Counted from the first letter of the stretch, positions 1 through 10,184 are shown. The stretch: 64,000 nucleotides of DNA from Aeromonas hydrophila subsp. hydrophila ATCC 7966 (GCF_000014805.1 NC_008570.1:3105001-3169000), one strand, 5' to 3'. Made by a program: numbers and translations. The notes: generated from the letters alone by a model not told the origin.

Positions 1-1838
1 GGTTTGGCGAGGTGGGGCTGGGTGCCGGCTATGCCAACGACGATGGCGCCACCCGCTTTCGCAACTGGGTTCCCAGCCAGCAGGACAGCGGCATGCTCGG
101 CATCTTCAACGCCGACCTGCAATACCGGGGGGAAGGCTCCCGCTACGGCAGCCTGGAGGTGAAAAACCTCGGCATGGAGCGCTTCAGCCTGGCGACCGAA
201 CAGGGCCACTACGACGGCATGCGCGCCCGGCTGGGTTACTCGGAGTCCCCCTTCTACTGGAACAGCCACGGCCGCAGCGTCTATCAGCCGGGCGAGAGCC
301 CGCTGACCCAGGGGTCGCTGGCCGAGTTCGACAAGGAGGTGGTGCGCAAGAAGCTGACCGCCGGGCTCGCCTATACCCCGAAGAGCCCGTGGCGCCCCTA
401 CGCCGATTTTTCTCATGAGAAAAAAGAGGCCACCCTCGCCTACTACCAGTCGAGCGTGCCCGGCATCGGTAGCGGGCCAGGCCTTTTGCCCAAGCCCGTC
501 GACGGCAGCTCGACCACCCTGGTCAAGAGCGGCGTCAGTTACCTGGGAGAAGGCTGGCTGGTCGATCTCGCCTACAACGGCTCCCTCTACCGTACCGATG
601 ATACGGCGCTCTACTATGGCAGCGTCGCCGATCCTTACGCCAACGAGCGCGCCTACGAGCCGGACAACAACTTCCACCAGCTGAGCCTTTCCGGCCAGTA
701 CAACTGGGATCGGCAGAGCCTGACCGGCCGCGTGCTCACCAGCCAGGCCACCTCCAACGGCAGCCTGACCGCGTTTCGCAACGCCCCCATCACCCAGGAT
801 GACTTCCACGGCGAGGTAAGCACCCTGCAGGCCGATGCCAAGTGGGTAGGCCGCTTTGGCCGGGATCTCACCCTGCGCGCCGGCGGCGAGTATCGGGACC
901 GCAAGGACAAGTCCGATGAATACGCGGTGGTCGGCAAGCTGCGCGGCAAGAGCGATCGCACCCGCAGCAAGGCGGATCTGGCGGCCGACTACCGGCTCAG
1001 CCGCTCGGTCAAGCTCACCACCGGCTATCAGTACAAGGCCGATCAGCGCGAACAGGCCGACCGGCAGGATACCGACGAGCACACCCTGTTCCTCAAGGGG
1101 CGTTACCGCCCGGCCGGGGCGCTGCAACTGGGCGGCAAGCTCGCCTGGAGCACCCGCGACGGCTCGGACTGGCGCCACGACAGCGCCGGTGGCAACGGCA
1201 GCCCGACCCTGCGCCAGTTCTATCTGGCGGACAGGGACAGGGTCGAGCTCAGGGGGGATCTCGGCTATCAGTTCAGCGAGGGGATGGATGCCCGCCTCGA
1301 AGGGTGGTGGGCAAGAGATGATTACAAGGAGCCGGACATAGGGCGCAGCGAGGGCAAGGATTATGGCATCGACCTGACCCTCAACCAGCAGTTCGACGAC
1401 AACCTGAGCGGCCACCTGTTCAGCAACCTGCAGTGGATCACCTCCAGCCAGAACCACGCCTACACAGGCGCACCGGACTGGGATCCCTACAGCACGGAGG
1501 TGCGCGACGAGATCACCACCCTCGGGCTCGGGCTCACCCAGAAGAAGGCGTTTGACCGGGATCTCGAGCTCGGGCTCGATTACAGCTTCGCCTATGGCCG
1601 CGGCAAAACCGACGCCAGCAAGGGCTATGACTACCCGGATCTAACCAGCAAGCAGCACCGGCTGGAAGGCTACGCCCTCTATCAGCTCACCAAGCAGCAT
1701 TCGCTGCGCTGGGATGTGCGTTACGAATACTTCCAGGATGTGGATTACCTCTACACCGGCGAAGAGCGCAACCTTGGCAACCTGAACCAGGACTACAACG
1801 GCTACTTCACCGCCGTCTCCTGGCTCTACAAGTTCTAA
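1..1838 (+). CDS. MtrB/PioB-family decaheme-associated outer membrane protein (5' truncated)
   Basis: This gene is cut by the left window edge; the frame is open from base 3, and the true start lies upstream. The roughly 610 visible residues are rich in alternating polar and aromatic residues, with many short Tyr/Asp/Arg-rich strands, and end in the aromatic C-terminal WLYKF typical of outer-membrane barrels. Composition and length resemble MtrB of Shewanella (just under 700 residues). MtrB is the porin sheath that lets a periplasmic decaheme cytochrome pass electrons across the outer membrane to metals. The N-terminal CxxC typical of MtrB is not in view, nor are the expected cytochrome partners, which should lie upstream. 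The barrel call is strong; the electron-transfer role is inferred from the family. Confidence 0.8.
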   Translation, partial: FGEVGLGAGYANDDGATRFRNWVPSQQDSGMLGIFNADLQYRGEGSRYGSLEVKNLGMERFSLATEQGHYDGMRARLGYSESPFYWNSHGRSVYQPGESPLTQGSLAEFDKEVVRKKLTAGLAYTPKSPWRPYADFSHEKKEATLAYYQSSVPGIGSGPGLLPKPVDGSSTTLVKSGVSYLGEGWLVDLAYNGSLYRTDDTALYYGSVADPYANERAYEPDNNFHQLSLSGQYNWDRQSLTGRVLTSQATSNGSLTAFRNAPITQDDFHGEVSTLQADAKWVGRFGRDLTLRAGGEYRDRKDKSDEYAVVGKLRGKSDRTRSKADLAADYRLSRSVKLTTGYQYKADQREQADRQDTDEHTLFLKGRYRPAGALQLGGKLAWSTRDGSDWRHDSAGGNGSPTLRQFYLADRDRVELRGDLGYQFSEGMDARLEGWWARDDYKEPDIGRSEGKDYGIDLTLNQQFDDNLSGHLFSNLQWITSSQNHAYTGAPDWDPYSTEVRDEITTLGLGLTQKKAFDRDLELGLDYSFAYGRGKTDASKGYDYPDLTSKQHRLEGYALYQLTKQHSLRWDVRYEYFQDVDYLYTGEERNLGNLNQDYNGYFTAVSWLYKF

Positions 1839-1892
1839 AGGCACGATTGCACACCGATAAGGGCAGACACCCTGTGTTGTCAGCCCAACAAT

Positions 1893-1920
1893 AAAGAGGG
1901 GAGCCCAGGCTCCCCTCTTT
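1893..1920. terminator. bidirectional intrinsic terminator
   Basis: A perfect inverted repeat with arms AAAGAGGGGAGCC and GGCTCCCCTCTTT sits between two convergent genes. A-rich and T-rich flanks would let it work in both directions, ending the barrel gene and possibly the chemoreceptor gene. Confidence 0.85.
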
Positions 1921-1993
1921 CATCATCTCGTCTTTGTTCTCTAAATTGCCCTCAGCACCCTGTCGCCATCCACCAGTCGGGCTCGGCACGGCA

Positions 1994-4075
1994 TCAGCCG
2001 GTATAGGTCGGCTCCAGCGCATAGTGCTTGAAGCAGGCCTCCAGCTGGCTGCGCGCCTGCGGTGCCACCTCGATGAACTCCAGCCCGTATACCTCGCCCT
2101 CTTCCGCCTGACGGGACCACATCACCCTGGCCTTGATCGCCAGCGGCGTCTGGTTGCGATACAGATCGATGGAGGGCTTGGGGGTGTAGATCTTGAGCTC
2201 CACCTCGGCGCGCTTGTCCAGAGCCAGGGGCTGCACCGTGCGCAGCCGCAGGCCGGTGACGCTGAAATCCTCGGTGATCGACTCGTGGAACCCGCCCCCG
2301 GCCTGTACCTTCACCATCATGTGCTGGTACATGCGCGGCGCCCGGCGCAGCTCATGCTCGCTGCGATCCGCCCCGCTCTCGGCCTCGAAGCGGAACTGCT
2401 CCATGATGTCGCGCAGCTGGCTCGACTCCTGGTAGAGGGTGCGGCTGATGATCCCGGTGGTCTGCACCTTCTCGGTGTTTTCCGCGAGCGCATGCAGCAG
2501 ATCGTGCAGATGGGCATTGAGCGAGGAGAGCTTGCCCATCTGCTCGTCGCTGGTGCCGCGGATCTGATCCGCCGCGCCGACGCTGCGCTCGATCTCCGTC
2601 ATCAGGCCGTTGATGGACTGGCTCGCCTCGTGCGCCTTGTCCATGGTCAGGTGAGTACGGGCGATGACGCTCTTCACCGAGGACTCGTTCTCGCCGATGA
2701 GCCGGCTCAGGGTCGTGACGATCTCGTTTATCTCCTTGGTGGCCTGACCGGCATTGTTGGCCAGCTTGCGCACCTCGTCGGCCACCACCGCAAAGCCGCG
2801 GCCATACTCCCCGGCCCGGGCCGCCTCGATGGCGGCGTTGAGAGCCAGCAGGTTGGTCTGCTCGGTGATGGCGGTGATGGACTGGGTGATCACCTGAATG
2901 CGCTGGCTCGCCTCGCTCAGCTGGCGGGTCTTCTGCTCCGCCTGCTGCGCCTCGGTCACGGCGTGGCGCATCTCTTCGATGTTTTCACTCATCACCCGGG
3001 TGCTGCGATGGGCGCTCTGATAGGCAAGCTCGGCCTGCTGCCCCACCTGGCTTGCCAGGCCGGAAACCGCCTCGGCCGCGCAGGAGAGGTCGTTGCTGGC
3101 GCGGGTCACTTCCGTCGAGTGGTGCTGTTCCAGCTGGGAAGCGTCGGTGATGGTTCTCGAGATATCGGAGATCTGATAGGAGGACTGGGCCAGCTGCCGG
3201 GTCCGCAGGTCTATCTGGCGCATGTGGCGGCTGAGCTGCGCCGCCATCAGCCGCATGGCCCCGAGCACGCTGTGATTGTCTGCCGAACGGGTCTGGATGG
3301 TGACGGTGAGGTTGCCCGCCGCAATCTCGGCCGCCACCCGCGCGGCATAATCCGGCTCGCCGCCCAGGGTGCGCATCAGGTGACGGTACTGGATGAAATA
3401 GGCCAGCACCACGAACAGCAGGGAGACCAGTCCGGCCACCAGCCCCATCAGCAGGGCCAGCTCCTTGGCCTCGTCGCGGCTGGCGACGGCACGGGTGACC
3501 TGGCTGTCCAGCTGATGATTGATGCGCTCAAGCCGCTCGTTGATGCTTATCACCATGTGATCAAAGCCACCCTGGCTGCTCATCATCAGGTTGCCCGCCG
3601 CCTGACCCTGGCGACTGTAGGTATCCACCATGGTCGCCCCTTTCTCATACAGCCCCTTGACCGTCTCCTGCATCGGCAGCAGTTCGTCGCTCAAGTCCGG
3701 CAGGCTGCGCATCAGGGTATCGAGATTCTGCAAGGCGGTATCGCGGAACGTGGCCGCCTCGGCGAGGCCCTCTTCCGTGTTGCCGGTCACCGCCGCATCT
3801 GTGATGAACTGCTGGATCTGCACCAGGTCATAGCGCGTCTCCTTGAAGATGAGGTGAGCCTGATTGAAGCGCTCGACCTTATCCTGTGCACGCAGCTGGG
3901 CCTGGCTGCTCCACAAGGAGACGATGGATGCCACGATCAGCGGCACCGCCACCAGGATCCCCCCCAGGATCATCATCCGTTTGACCGAATGCCTTCCTCG
4001 GGGCGCATGCGACACCGCATGTGCCTCGGTATGGTCGAAGGCGGTGTCCTGCAAGAGTCCTTGTGCAGTAGCCAT
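1994..4075 (-). CDS. methyl-accepting chemotaxis protein with C-terminal PilZ domain
   Basis: This 693-residue membrane chemoreceptor has a cytoplasmic N-terminus, a first transmembrane helix at about 33-55, a helical periplasmic sensor of about 150 residues, a second helix at about 208-230 and a HAMP-like linker. The signalling hairpin tip is at about 405-440, with [16 protein letters not shown] and [15 protein letters not shown]. After the coiled-coil there is an extra domain at about 568-690 carrying RRAPR and DFSVTG, the arginine pair and D-x-S-x-x-G motifs of c-di-GMP-binding PilZ domains. The family signals to CheA/CheW; the PilZ tail suggests that c-di-GMP also modulates the receptor, which is inference. 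The gene is convergent with the barrel gene and is probably transcribed alone. Confidence 0.93.
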   Translation of the reverse strand: MATAQGLLQDTAFDHTEAHAVSHAPRGRHSVKRMMILGGILVAVPLIVASIVSLWSSQAQLRAQDKVERFNQAHLIFKETRYDLVQIQQFITDAAVTGNTEEGLAEAATFRDTALQNLDTLMRSLPDLSDELLPMQETVKGLYEKGATMVDTYSRQGQAAGNLMMSSQGGFDHMVISINERLERINHQLDSQVTRAVASRDEAKELALLMGLVAGLVSLLFVVLAYFIQYRHLMRTLGGEPDYAARVAAEIAAGNLTVTIQTRSADNHSVLGAMRLMAAQLSRHMRQIDLRTRQLAQSSYQISDISRTITDASQLEQHHSTEVTRASNDLSCAAEAVSGLASQVGQQAELAYQSAHRSTRVMSENIEEMRHAVTEAQQAEQKTRQLSEASQRIQVITQSITAITEQTNLLALNAAIEAARAGEYGRGFAVVADEVRKLANNAGQATKEINEIVTTLSRLIGENESSVKSVIARTHLTMDKAHEASQSINGLMTEIERSVGAADQIRGTSDEQMGKLSSLNAHLHDLLHALAENTEKVQTTGIISRTLYQESSQLRDIMEQFRFEAESGADRSEHELRRAPRMYQHMMVKVQAGGGFHESITEDFSVTGLRLRTVQPLALDKRAEVELKIYTPKPSIDLYRNQTPLAIKARVMWSRQAEEGEVYGLEFIEVAPQARSQLEACFKHYALEPTYTG

Positions 4076-4629
4076 GGCATCACCTCATCCTGGTAGCAGA
4101 GCGTCATTGGGCCATCGCAGCAAGGCATTCAGCTGCAAAGAGCCGATCCGTTTTGTCGACCCAAGCAAAACCCAAGCCAGGAAAAACGACCTGGTTTGCC
4201 CCCTCTCCCGCCCCCCAAAGCGAGCAACTTGCCACAAGGTCCGCTCAAGGCGCGCAAAATGCGATGCAAACTGCAATAAAAGCGGTATTTTCTGCCCGAG
4301 CCACCCCCTCGGACCATTACGCCTTGCCCTGATCGACCCAACTCCCTTTACCATGCCCGGCTCACGGACGCGGCTTCCCGGTCTGGGGTGAGCCACCGCC
4401 AACGCCCGGCCATATTGATGATCAACACACTATTGGCAGGTACCCAGCTCAGGGGTCAAGACCATCCGTTGGCGCACCATGGCGTATTAGGCCTAGTTTT
4501 TGTATGGAGGGAATCTGAGTTAAGTAGTCGGCATGCATTACACTCATAAGCAGAGTCTAAACCACACAAAAAGAGTGGATAAAGTTAAATAGGCTCATTG
4601 CACAATTTCGACCTGGCTGGGGAGTGCTT
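4076..4629. other. divergent intergenic region between two chemoreceptor genes
   Basis: These 554 bases separate two divergently transcribed receptor genes and should hold both promoters. I saw no convincing flagellar sigma-28 promoter on either strand. Short open frames here lack a ribosome-binding site and recognisable protein character, so no gene is called. Confidence 0.5.
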
Positions 4630-5919
4630 ATGTTCAACACGAAACTGAAACAAGAGCTGGTTGCAGAGAGAGCAAGAGCCTTGCAGAGCGAGGCGCTGAA
4701 CCACGCCATGCATGCCCATCTCCCCATGATAGAATTCACTCCCGAGGGCCATATCCTCGATGCCAGCCCGCTGTTTCTGAGTACCGTCGGCTACAGCCTC
4801 AAGGAGATCGTGGGGCAGCACCATGCCATCTTCTGTCGAAAAGAGGACTCAGACTCCCCCTCCTACCGGGAATTCTGGAGGAAGCTGGCCAATGGCCACA
4901 ACCAGCACGGCACGTTTCAAAGGGTCGGCAAACACGGCCAGGAAATCTGGCTGGAAGCAACCTACTTCCCGGTCAGCCAGGATGGCAAGGTCAGCAAAGT
5001 CGTTAAAATCGCCTCCGACGTGACCTTGCAACATGATCAGCTCATGACGCAGAAAGCGATATTCGAAGCGCTGGATCGCTCCCTTGCGGTCATCGAGTTT
5101 GAGCCAAGCGGCGTCATCATCAACGCCAACCGCAATTTTCTCGACACCATGGGCTATCGACTCGATGAGATAAAAGGTCGTCAGCATCGCATGTTCTGTG
5201 ATGAGTTGTTTTATCGGGAACACCCCGATTTCTGGCAGGAACTGGCTCAGGGAACCTTCAAATCAGGGCGCTTTCAGCGCTTTGACAAGCAAGGTCATGA
5301 AATCTGGCTGGAAGCGACCTACAACGCAGTGCGGGGCAGCCATGGCAAGGTGATCAAGGTCATCAAATTTGCCTCCAACATCACCTCGCAAATCAAAAAA
5401 GATCAGGCCGTGCAAAATGTGGCCAAAGTAGCCAACGAAACCTCCGTCACCACCAAGGCTTCCGCCATCAAGGGTGAGGACATGCTGACCACCGTCGTCT
5501 CCACCTCGGACAACATCGTCACCCAGATGGAAAATGCCAGTACGCTGATGAGCAAGCTGCATGCCCAATCTCAAAATATCACCGCCATCGTTTCCACCAT
5601 CAGCAGCATTGCAGATCAGACCAATCTGCTGGCACTCAACGCCGCCATCGAAGCCGCGCGAGCCGGTGAACAAGGCAGAGGCTTTGCCGTCGTGGCCGAT
5701 GAAGTCCGTCAACTGGCGGCAAGAACCTCTCAATCCACCAACGAGATCGCAAGCGTGGTCAGCCAAAACCAGCAGCTCACCCATCAGGTCAGCGAACAGA
5801 TCCAGTCCGCGGCTGATGGCGCCATCCATGGACAAAGGCAGATCGACGACGTCGCGAAAGTGATGCAAGAGATAAGGAATGGCGCCGAAGAAGTGTCGAC
5901 CATCATCTCGGAACTCTAG
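4630..5919 (+). CDS. soluble PAS-PAS methyl-accepting chemotaxis protein (BdlA/Aer-like)
   Basis: This 429-residue protein has no transmembrane helix. It has two PAS domains at about 25-125 and 147-250; both contain related segments such as GY-L-EI-G-QH--FC and the shared string EIWLEATY, so they are internal duplicates. A C-terminal receptor signalling domain carries [21 protein letters not shown] and [17 protein letters not shown]. The layout matches BdlA of Pseudomonas, a cytosolic receptor linking redox or aerotaxis signals to biofilm dispersal. The ATG at 4630 is chosen because GGGGAG sits five bases upstream; a GTG six bases earlier is in frame but would lie within that site. The ligand is unknown; PAS domains of this type often bind haem or FAD. 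Confidence 0.9.
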   Translation: MFNTKLKQELVAERARALQSEALNHAMHAHLPMIEFTPEGHILDASPLFLSTVGYSLKEIVGQHHAIFCRKEDSDSPSYREFWRKLANGHNQHGTFQRVGKHGQEIWLEATYFPVSQDGKVSKVVKIASDVTLQHDQLMTQKAIFEALDRSLAVIEFEPSGVIINANRNFLDTMGYRLDEIKGRQHRMFCDELFYREHPDFWQELAQGTFKSGRFQRFDKQGHEIWLEATYNAVRGSHGKVIKVIKFASNITSQIKKDQAVQNVAKVANETSVTTKASAIKGEDMLTTVVSTSDNIVTQMENASTLMSKLHAQSQNITAIVSTISSIADQTNLLALNAAIEAARAGEQGRGFAVVADEVRQLAARTSQSTNEIASVVSQNQQLTHQVSEQIQSAADGAIHGQRQIDDVAKVMQEIRNGAEEVSTIISEL

Positions 5920-5950
5920 AGAAAGCAACAAGGGTCACCTTAGGAGCTCA

Positions 5951-6067
5951 ACCCCTCTGGTAGACAAGGCAGACTGGCTACTCACCCAGGTGGTGCACGA
6001 CCTCACCAACCAGGGCTGCACCAACCGCCTGCAGCTCGAGGTGAAACTCGACGAGCTACCGGAATAA
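5951..6067 (+). pseudogene. possible remnant of a phage late-control D-like tail gene
   Basis: An open frame of about 38 codons, ending in TAA, reads like the C-terminus of a larger protein (ADWLLTQVVHDLTNQG, then LQLEVKLDELPE). It begins abruptly just after the chemoreceptor stop codon, with no start codon or ribosome-binding site of its own. The pattern of a tryptophan-containing strand, TH/VHDL, G-x-T and a final LxLEVKL strand resembles the end of phage late-control gene D proteins, judged by eye. It lies beside the 3' end of tRNA-Leu, a common phage integration point. Two copies of GTGGACA follow at 6074 and 6085. The assignment is tentative. Confidence 0.35.
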
Positions 6068-6105
6068 AACTGCGTGGACAAAATGTGGACATTGACCAAA
6101 AACAA

Positions 6106-6131
6106 AAAGGCCGCTATTGCTAGCGGCCTTT
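6106..6131 (-). terminator. terminator of the tRNA operon
   Basis: Perfect arms AAAGGCCGCTA and TAGCGGCCTTT enclose a four-base loop. On the minus strand the hairpin is followed by a T-rich stretch, as expected for an intrinsic terminator after tRNA-Leu. Confidence 0.85.
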
Positions 6132-6149
6132 GTAAGTCTTTGATTTTAA

Positions 6150-6236
6150 TGGTGCCCGAGGCCGGAATCGAACCGGCACGACGCGAACGTCGAGGGATTT
6201 TAAATCCCTTGTGTCTACCGATTTCACCACTCGGGC
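6150..6236 (-). tRNA. leuZ: tRNA-Leu (anticodon UAA)
   Basis: This 87-nt gene has an encoded CCA end, an acceptor stem starting GCCCGAG, the long variable arm expected of leucine tRNA, and the anticodon loop TTTAAAA with UAA. It is the third tRNA of a Gly-Cys-Leu cluster downstream of pgsA, the same order as glyW-cysT-leuZ in E. coli. Confidence 0.97.
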
Positions 6237-6277
6237 ACCGTAATCGGTATCAAGCTCGCGCCGCGGGCTTGTCAATA

Positions 6278-6351
6278 TGGAGGCACGTTCCGGAGTCGAA
6301 CCGGACTAAACGGATTTGCAATCCGCTGCATAACCGCTTTGCTAACGCGCC
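6278..6351 (-). tRNA. cysT: tRNA-Cys (anticodon GCA)
   Basis: This 74-nt gene has CCA encoded, a GGCGCGT acceptor arm, and a TTGCAAA anticodon loop giving GCA. It is the second tRNA of the cluster, 34 bases after tRNA-Gly, and is probably processed from a single transcript. Confidence 0.97.
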
Positions 6352-6385
6352 ATGCAAAAGAGAGAAACTCTCTATTGTCTGAATT

Positions 6386-6461
<76 letters not shown>

Positions 6462-6495
6462 AATGGTCTGGCTGACTGCCTGACTACGAGGACGC

Positions 6496-6523
6496 ATTCT
6501 AGCGATGTTCCTCGCCCAGTCAA
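6496..6523 (-). promoter_or_regulatory. sigma-70 promoter of the tRNA-Gly-Cys-Leu operon
   Basis: On the minus strand a -35 TTGACT and a -10 TAGAAT are separated by 16 bases and followed by a GC-rich discriminator (GCGTCC). That is the usual form of strong, stringently controlled stable-RNA promoters. It lies about 35 bases upstream of tRNA-Gly. Confidence 0.75.
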
Positions 6524-6642
6524 CCAAAAATGTTTAATACCCTGATCGTTCGGGTGTTTTTTGCCCTTTTCCTGCATTTTCAACGTTCACGACCGTTTCC
6601 CTGCCCCAAGTGCGGGGAAACGATGCTTAGTACAAACGCAGA

Positions 6643-7197
6643 CTAGAAGCGGGAGTGGTAGGTCAGATCGCCCCAGGCGGCCTTCATGTACTGGAACATG
6701 GACCAGAAGGTGAGCACGGTGGCCACATAGAGCAGCACATAGGCTAGCCACACCATCCAGATGTCGTACTGCCAGATGAGACCGGTGAGCGACACCATCT
6801 GGATCATGGTCTTCCACTTGCCAATCCAGCTGACTGCCACCGAGGAGCGCTTGCCCAGCTCGGCCATCCACTCGCGCAGGGCGGAGATGATGATCTCGCG
6901 GCCAATCATGGTCATGGCAGGAATGGTCACCCAGATGGTGTTGTAGTGCTCGACGATGACCACCAGCGCCGCCGCCACCATGATCTTGTCGGCCACCGGA
7001 TCGAGGAAGGCGCCGAAGGCAGTGGACTGATTCAGCTTGCGGGCAAGGTAGCCGTCAAACCAGTCGGTCGCCGCCGCCAGGATGAAGACGATGGCCGCCG
7101 CCAGATAGGACCACTGATAGGGAAGGTAGAATAGGATGACGAAGACGGGGATGAGCAAGATCCGAAAAAACGTCAGCAGATTAGGAATATTTGTCAT
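6643..7197 (-). CDS. pgsA: CDP-diacylglycerol--glycerol-3-phosphate 3-phosphatidyltransferase
   Basis: This 184-residue inner-membrane enzyme makes phosphatidylglycerol phosphate from CDP-diacylglycerol and glycerol-3-phosphate, the committed step to phosphatidylglycerol and cardiolipin. It carries the CDP-alcohol phosphotransferase motif D-G-x2-A-R-x8-G-x3-D-x3-D at about residues 48-70 (DGYLAR, then [10 protein letters not shown]). Several hydrophobic helices surround it. Length matches the E. coli enzyme (182). It lies between uvrC and the tRNA cluster, the classical uvrY-uvrC-pgsA-glyW order. Confidence 0.97.
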   Translation of the reverse strand: MTNIPNLLTFFRILLIPVFVILFYLPYQWSYLAAAIVFILAAATDWFDGYLARKLNQSTAFGAFLDPVADKIMVAAALVVIVEHYNTIWVTIPAMTMIGREIIISALREWMAELGKRSSVAVSWIGKWKTMIQMVSLTGLIWQYDIWMVWLAYVLLYVATVLTFWSMFQYMKAAWGDLTYHSRF

Positions 7198-7500
7198 TAT
7201 TTTCAGCCACTTCTTGTATGCCGCTACATGGTAGCCCCAAGCCGATCACGGATGCAACCGGACAGGCGCCCGCCTTGGTCTATGAATCCATCAACAACCT
7301 CAGGATGCGGGCCATTATGGCATTTACGGCCCCCCTGCGTCACGGCTCTTGTGTGCCGGGATCCCCGAAGTGAATGAACCCAGAGTGAATGATGTGACTC
7401 AACTCGCCCCTTGCCGATTCCTTGGGCGACAGCCCCTGTTCGCCGTCAGGGCAAACAGGGGCAACACGAGGCGTATTCACCCCGTCTCGGCTACCAATGG
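7198..7500. other. uvrC-pgsA spacer with a hairpin
   Basis: This spacer of about 300 bases holds no credible gene. At 7432-7462 there is a 13-bp stem (GCCCCTGTT-GCC against GGCAAACAGGGGC, one mismatch) that could terminate uvrC transcription, although no clear T tract follows on the minus strand. The pgsA promoter should be in the part nearest 7198. Confidence 0.5.
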
Positions 7501-9351
7501 CTAGAGCGAGTGCAGGGCGTCGTGGATGGACTGGGCCAGCTCCTGGCTGATGCCGGGCACCTTGGCGAGCTCCTCCACCCCGGCTTTTTTCACCTCCTGC
7601 AGCCCGCCTAAGTACTTGAGCAGCGCCTGCCGCCGTTTCGGCCCCACCCCCGGAATGTCCTCCAGGGTACTGGTGGTGCGGGCTTTCGCCCGTCTGGCGC
7701 GGTGGCCAGTGATGGCAAAACGGTGGGATTCATCGCGAATGTGCTGAATCAGGTGCAAGGCGGGCATATCTGCCGGTAAATGCAGCTCTTCGTGGCTCTC
7801 CCCCAGGATCAGGGTCTCCAGCCCCGCCTTGCGGGTCACCCCCTTGGCGATGCCCACCAGCAGCGGATATTTGCCCCCCAGAAACTCCAGCTGGCGGGCC
7901 AGGATCTCCTCGGCACGGCGCAGCTGGCCGAGACCGCCGTCGATAAACAGCACGTCCGGCACCTTGTCCGGCTCCTGCTGCTTGCCAAAGCGCCGCTCCA
8001 GCGCCTGCTCCATGGCGGCGTAGTCATCGCCGCCGGTGATGCCGTCGATGTTGAAGCGGCGATACTCCGATGAGAGCGGCCCCTCCCGGTTGAACACCAC
8101 ACAGGAGGCCACGGTGCGCTCACCCATGGTGTGGGAGATATCGAAGCACTCCATGCGGGCGATGGGGCGCTCCAGCTCCAGCAGCTCCTCCAGCTGGTCG
8201 TAGCGGGCGGTGGTGGTGCTCTTGTGGGCGAGCCGCGAGCGCAGCGCGGTCTGGGCGTTGATGGAGGCGAGCTTGATGAAGCGGGCCCGCTCGGCGCGGG
8301 TACGGCTCACCACCCGCACCTTGTAACCGGCGGTCTGGCTCAGGGTCTCGGCGATGACGTTCTCGTCTTCGAGCGCCACGTCCAGCAGCACCTCGCTCGG
8401 GATCTGCCGCCCCCCCTGTCCCGACAGATAGAACTGCAGCAGGAAGGATTGCACCACCTCGTCGAGCTGGGTATCTGCCGGCACTTTCGGGAAGTAGCTG
8501 CGCGAGCCCAGCACCTTGCCCTGGCGGATGAAGAGCACGTGGATGCAGGCAGTCCCCTGCTCGAAGGCCACCCCCACCACGTCGAGCTCGTCCAGTACGT
8601 TGCCGCTCACCGACTGCTGCTCGGTGACCCGGCGCAGCGCCTGGATCTGATCCCGGTAGCGGGCCGCCTCCTCGAAGCGCAGATCGCCGCTGGCGGACTC
8701 CATCTTGCCCACCAGCTCGCCTATCACCTGCTGGTTCTTGCCCGCCAGAAACAGCTTGGCCAGCTCCACCTGCTGGGCATACTCGGCCTCGCTCACCAGC
8801 CCGGCCACGCAGGGGCCGGCGCAGCGCTTAAGCTGGTAGAGCAAACACGGGCGGCTGCGGTTGGCATAGACCGCATCCTCGCACTGGCGCACCGGGAAGA
8901 TCTTCTGCATCAGGTGCAGGCTCTCGCGCACCGCACCGCCGGAGGGGTACGGGCCGAAGTACTCCCCCTTCACCTTGCGGGCACCGCGATGGACGCCGAT
9001 GCGCGGGTGCTGGTGGGCGGTGATGATGATCCAGGGGTAGGACTTGTCGTCGCGCAGCAGCACGTTGTAGCGAGGCTGGTACTGCTTGATGAGGTTGTGC
9101 TCGAGGATCAGCGCCTCGGTCTCGGTGTGGGTGACTGTCACCTGCACGTCGGCGATCTGGCGCACCAGGGTGCGGGTCTTGATGCTGTCGACGTTGGCCC
9201 GAAAGTAGGAGGCGAGCCGTTTTTTCAGATCCTTGGCCTTGCCCACGTAGATGACGGTGCCACCGCTGTCATACATGCGGTAGACGCCGCTCTGGTGGGT
9301 GACGGCACTGAGAAACGCCTTGCTGTCGAAGAGAGGTTCAGACGAGGTCAT
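7501..9351 (-). CDS. uvrC: excinuclease ABC subunit C
   Basis: This 616-residue nuclease makes the dual incisions on either side of a lesion during nucleotide excision repair, working with UvrA and UvrB. The N-terminal GIY-YIG domain ([21 protein letters not shown]) makes the 3' cut. A cysteine cluster follows ([21 protein letters not shown]), then a UvrB-binding UVR motif at about 205-235, the RNase H-like 5' nuclease domain, and paired helix-hairpin-helix motifs at the C-terminus ([24 protein letters not shown]). The ATG at 9351 is preferred over an upstream in-frame codon because GGAG lies five bases upstream and the length then matches E. coli (610). Confidence 0.97.
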   Translation of the reverse strand: MTSSEPLFDSKAFLSAVTHQSGVYRMYDSGGTVIYVGKAKDLKKRLASYFRANVDSIKTRTLVRQIADVQVTVTHTETEALILEHNLIKQYQPRYNVLLRDDKSYPWIIITAHQHPRIGVHRGARKVKGEYFGPYPSGGAVRESLHLMQKIFPVRQCEDAVYANRSRPCLLYQLKRCAGPCVAGLVSEAEYAQQVELAKLFLAGKNQQVIGELVGKMESASGDLRFEEAARYRDQIQALRRVTEQQSVSGNVLDELDVVGVAFEQGTACIHVLFIRQGKVLGSRSYFPKVPADTQLDEVVQSFLLQFYLSGQGGRQIPSEVLLDVALEDENVIAETLSQTAGYKVRVVSRTRAERARFIKLASINAQTALRSRLAHKSTTTARYDQLEELLELERPIARMECFDISHTMGERTVASCVVFNREGPLSSEYRRFNIDGITGGDDYAAMEQALERRFGKQQEPDKVPDVLFIDGGLGQLRRAEEILARQLEFLGGKYPLLVGIAKGVTRKAGLETLILGESHEELHLPADMPALHLIQHIRDESHRFAITGHRARRAKARTTSTLEDIPGVGPKRRQALLKYLGGLQEVKKAGVEELAKVPGISQELAQSIHDALHSL

Positions 9352-9497
9352 GCTGGCTCCGGCAACGGGGATCGAGGTGCTGGATCTGGGGGATCGCGGC
9401 AAACGGAAGATCGAAAGAGAGGCTCATCGGCAACTCGGCTCAACGGATGAAAGCAGAAGACGGCACAGAGCATACTGCGCCAGGCCGGCAAAAAGCA

Positions 9498-9520
9498 AAA
9501 AGGCGGCACAGGCCGCCTTT
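9498..9520 (-). terminator. hairpin terminator or attenuator between uvrY and uvrC
   Basis: Arms AAAGGCGGC and GCCGCCTTT are followed on the minus strand by TTTTTGCTTTTT. It is a good intrinsic terminator placed inside what is otherwise the uvrY-uvrC transcription unit. Confidence 0.75.
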
Positions 9521-9539
9521 GATGGCTACACGCCGCCCG

Positions 9540-10184
9540 TTACAGGGTGTCGGCATCCAGCATGCCATAGCGAATGGCCAGATGGGTCAGCTCCACATCG
9601 CCATTGATGTTGAGCTTGCTGAACAGCCGGTAGCGGTAGCTGTTGACCGTCTTCGGGCTCAGGTTGAGCTGTTCGGAAATATCGGTCACCTTCTGCCCCT
9701 TGGTGATCATCATCATGATCTGCAGCTCGCGCTCGGAGAGGGACTTGAAGGGGTTCTCGTCGGCCGAGGCAAACTGGCTCAGGGCCATCTGCTGGGCGAT
9801 CTCCGGGGAGATGTAACGCTGACCGGAGTGGACCAGGCGAATGGCGTGGATCATCTCGTCCGGCGCGGCCCCCTTGGTGAGATAGCCGGCGGCACCCGCC
9901 TGCATCACCTTGGTCGGGAACGGATTTTCTGAATGAATGGTCAGCACTATGATGCGCACATCGGGCCGGATCCGCAGGATCTTGCGGGTCGCCTCCAGGC
10001 CGCCGATGCCCGGCATGTTCATGTCCATCAGGATCACATCGGGATGGTGCTGACGACAGAAAGTGACTGCGGTTTCCCCGCTCTGCGCCTCGCCCACCAC
10101 CTTGATCCCGCGGACATCTTCCAGAATGCGTCTTATCCCTGTACGCACCAACTCATGATCATCGACCAGGAATACATTAATCAC
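9540..10184 (-). CDS. uvrY: two-component response regulator UvrY/GacA
   Basis: This 214-residue NarL-family regulator is the partner of the hybrid kinase BarA. It activates the CsrB/C-type small RNAs that titrate CsrA, controlling carbon flow, motility and virulence. The receiver domain has the acidic pair VDDHE near residues 8-11, phospho-acceptor Asp54 (ILMDMNMPG) and Lys104 in YLTKG. The C-terminal LuxR-type helix-turn-helix reads LSERELQIMMMI through LNLSPKTVNSYRYRLFSKLNI. The uvrY-uvrC adjacency is conserved. The barA kinase gene is not in this window. Confidence 0.97.
   Translation of the reverse strand: MINVFLVDDHELVRTGIRRILEDVRGIKVVGEAQSGETAVTFCRQHHPDVILMDMNMPGIGGLEATRKILRIRPDVRIIVLTIHSENPFPTKVMQAGAAGYLTKGAAPDEMIHAIRLVHSGQRYISPEIAQQMALSQFASADENPFKSLSERELQIMMMITKGQKVTDISEQLNLSPKTVNSYRYRLFSKLNINGDVELTHLAIRYGMLDADTL

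Noticed and set aside
1934..4096. A 720-codon open frame antisense to the PilZ chemoreceptor
   Set aside because: It is a high-GC shadow: His/Leu/Gly-rich with no domain, lying exactly opposite a clear receptor gene. Similar long antisense frames over msbA, pstC, pstA and uvrC were dropped for the same reason.
4085..4402. Open frames in the spacer between the two chemoreceptors
   Set aside because: They are Arg/Gly-rich, have no ribosome-binding site and no recognisable domain; the region is better read as promoter DNA.
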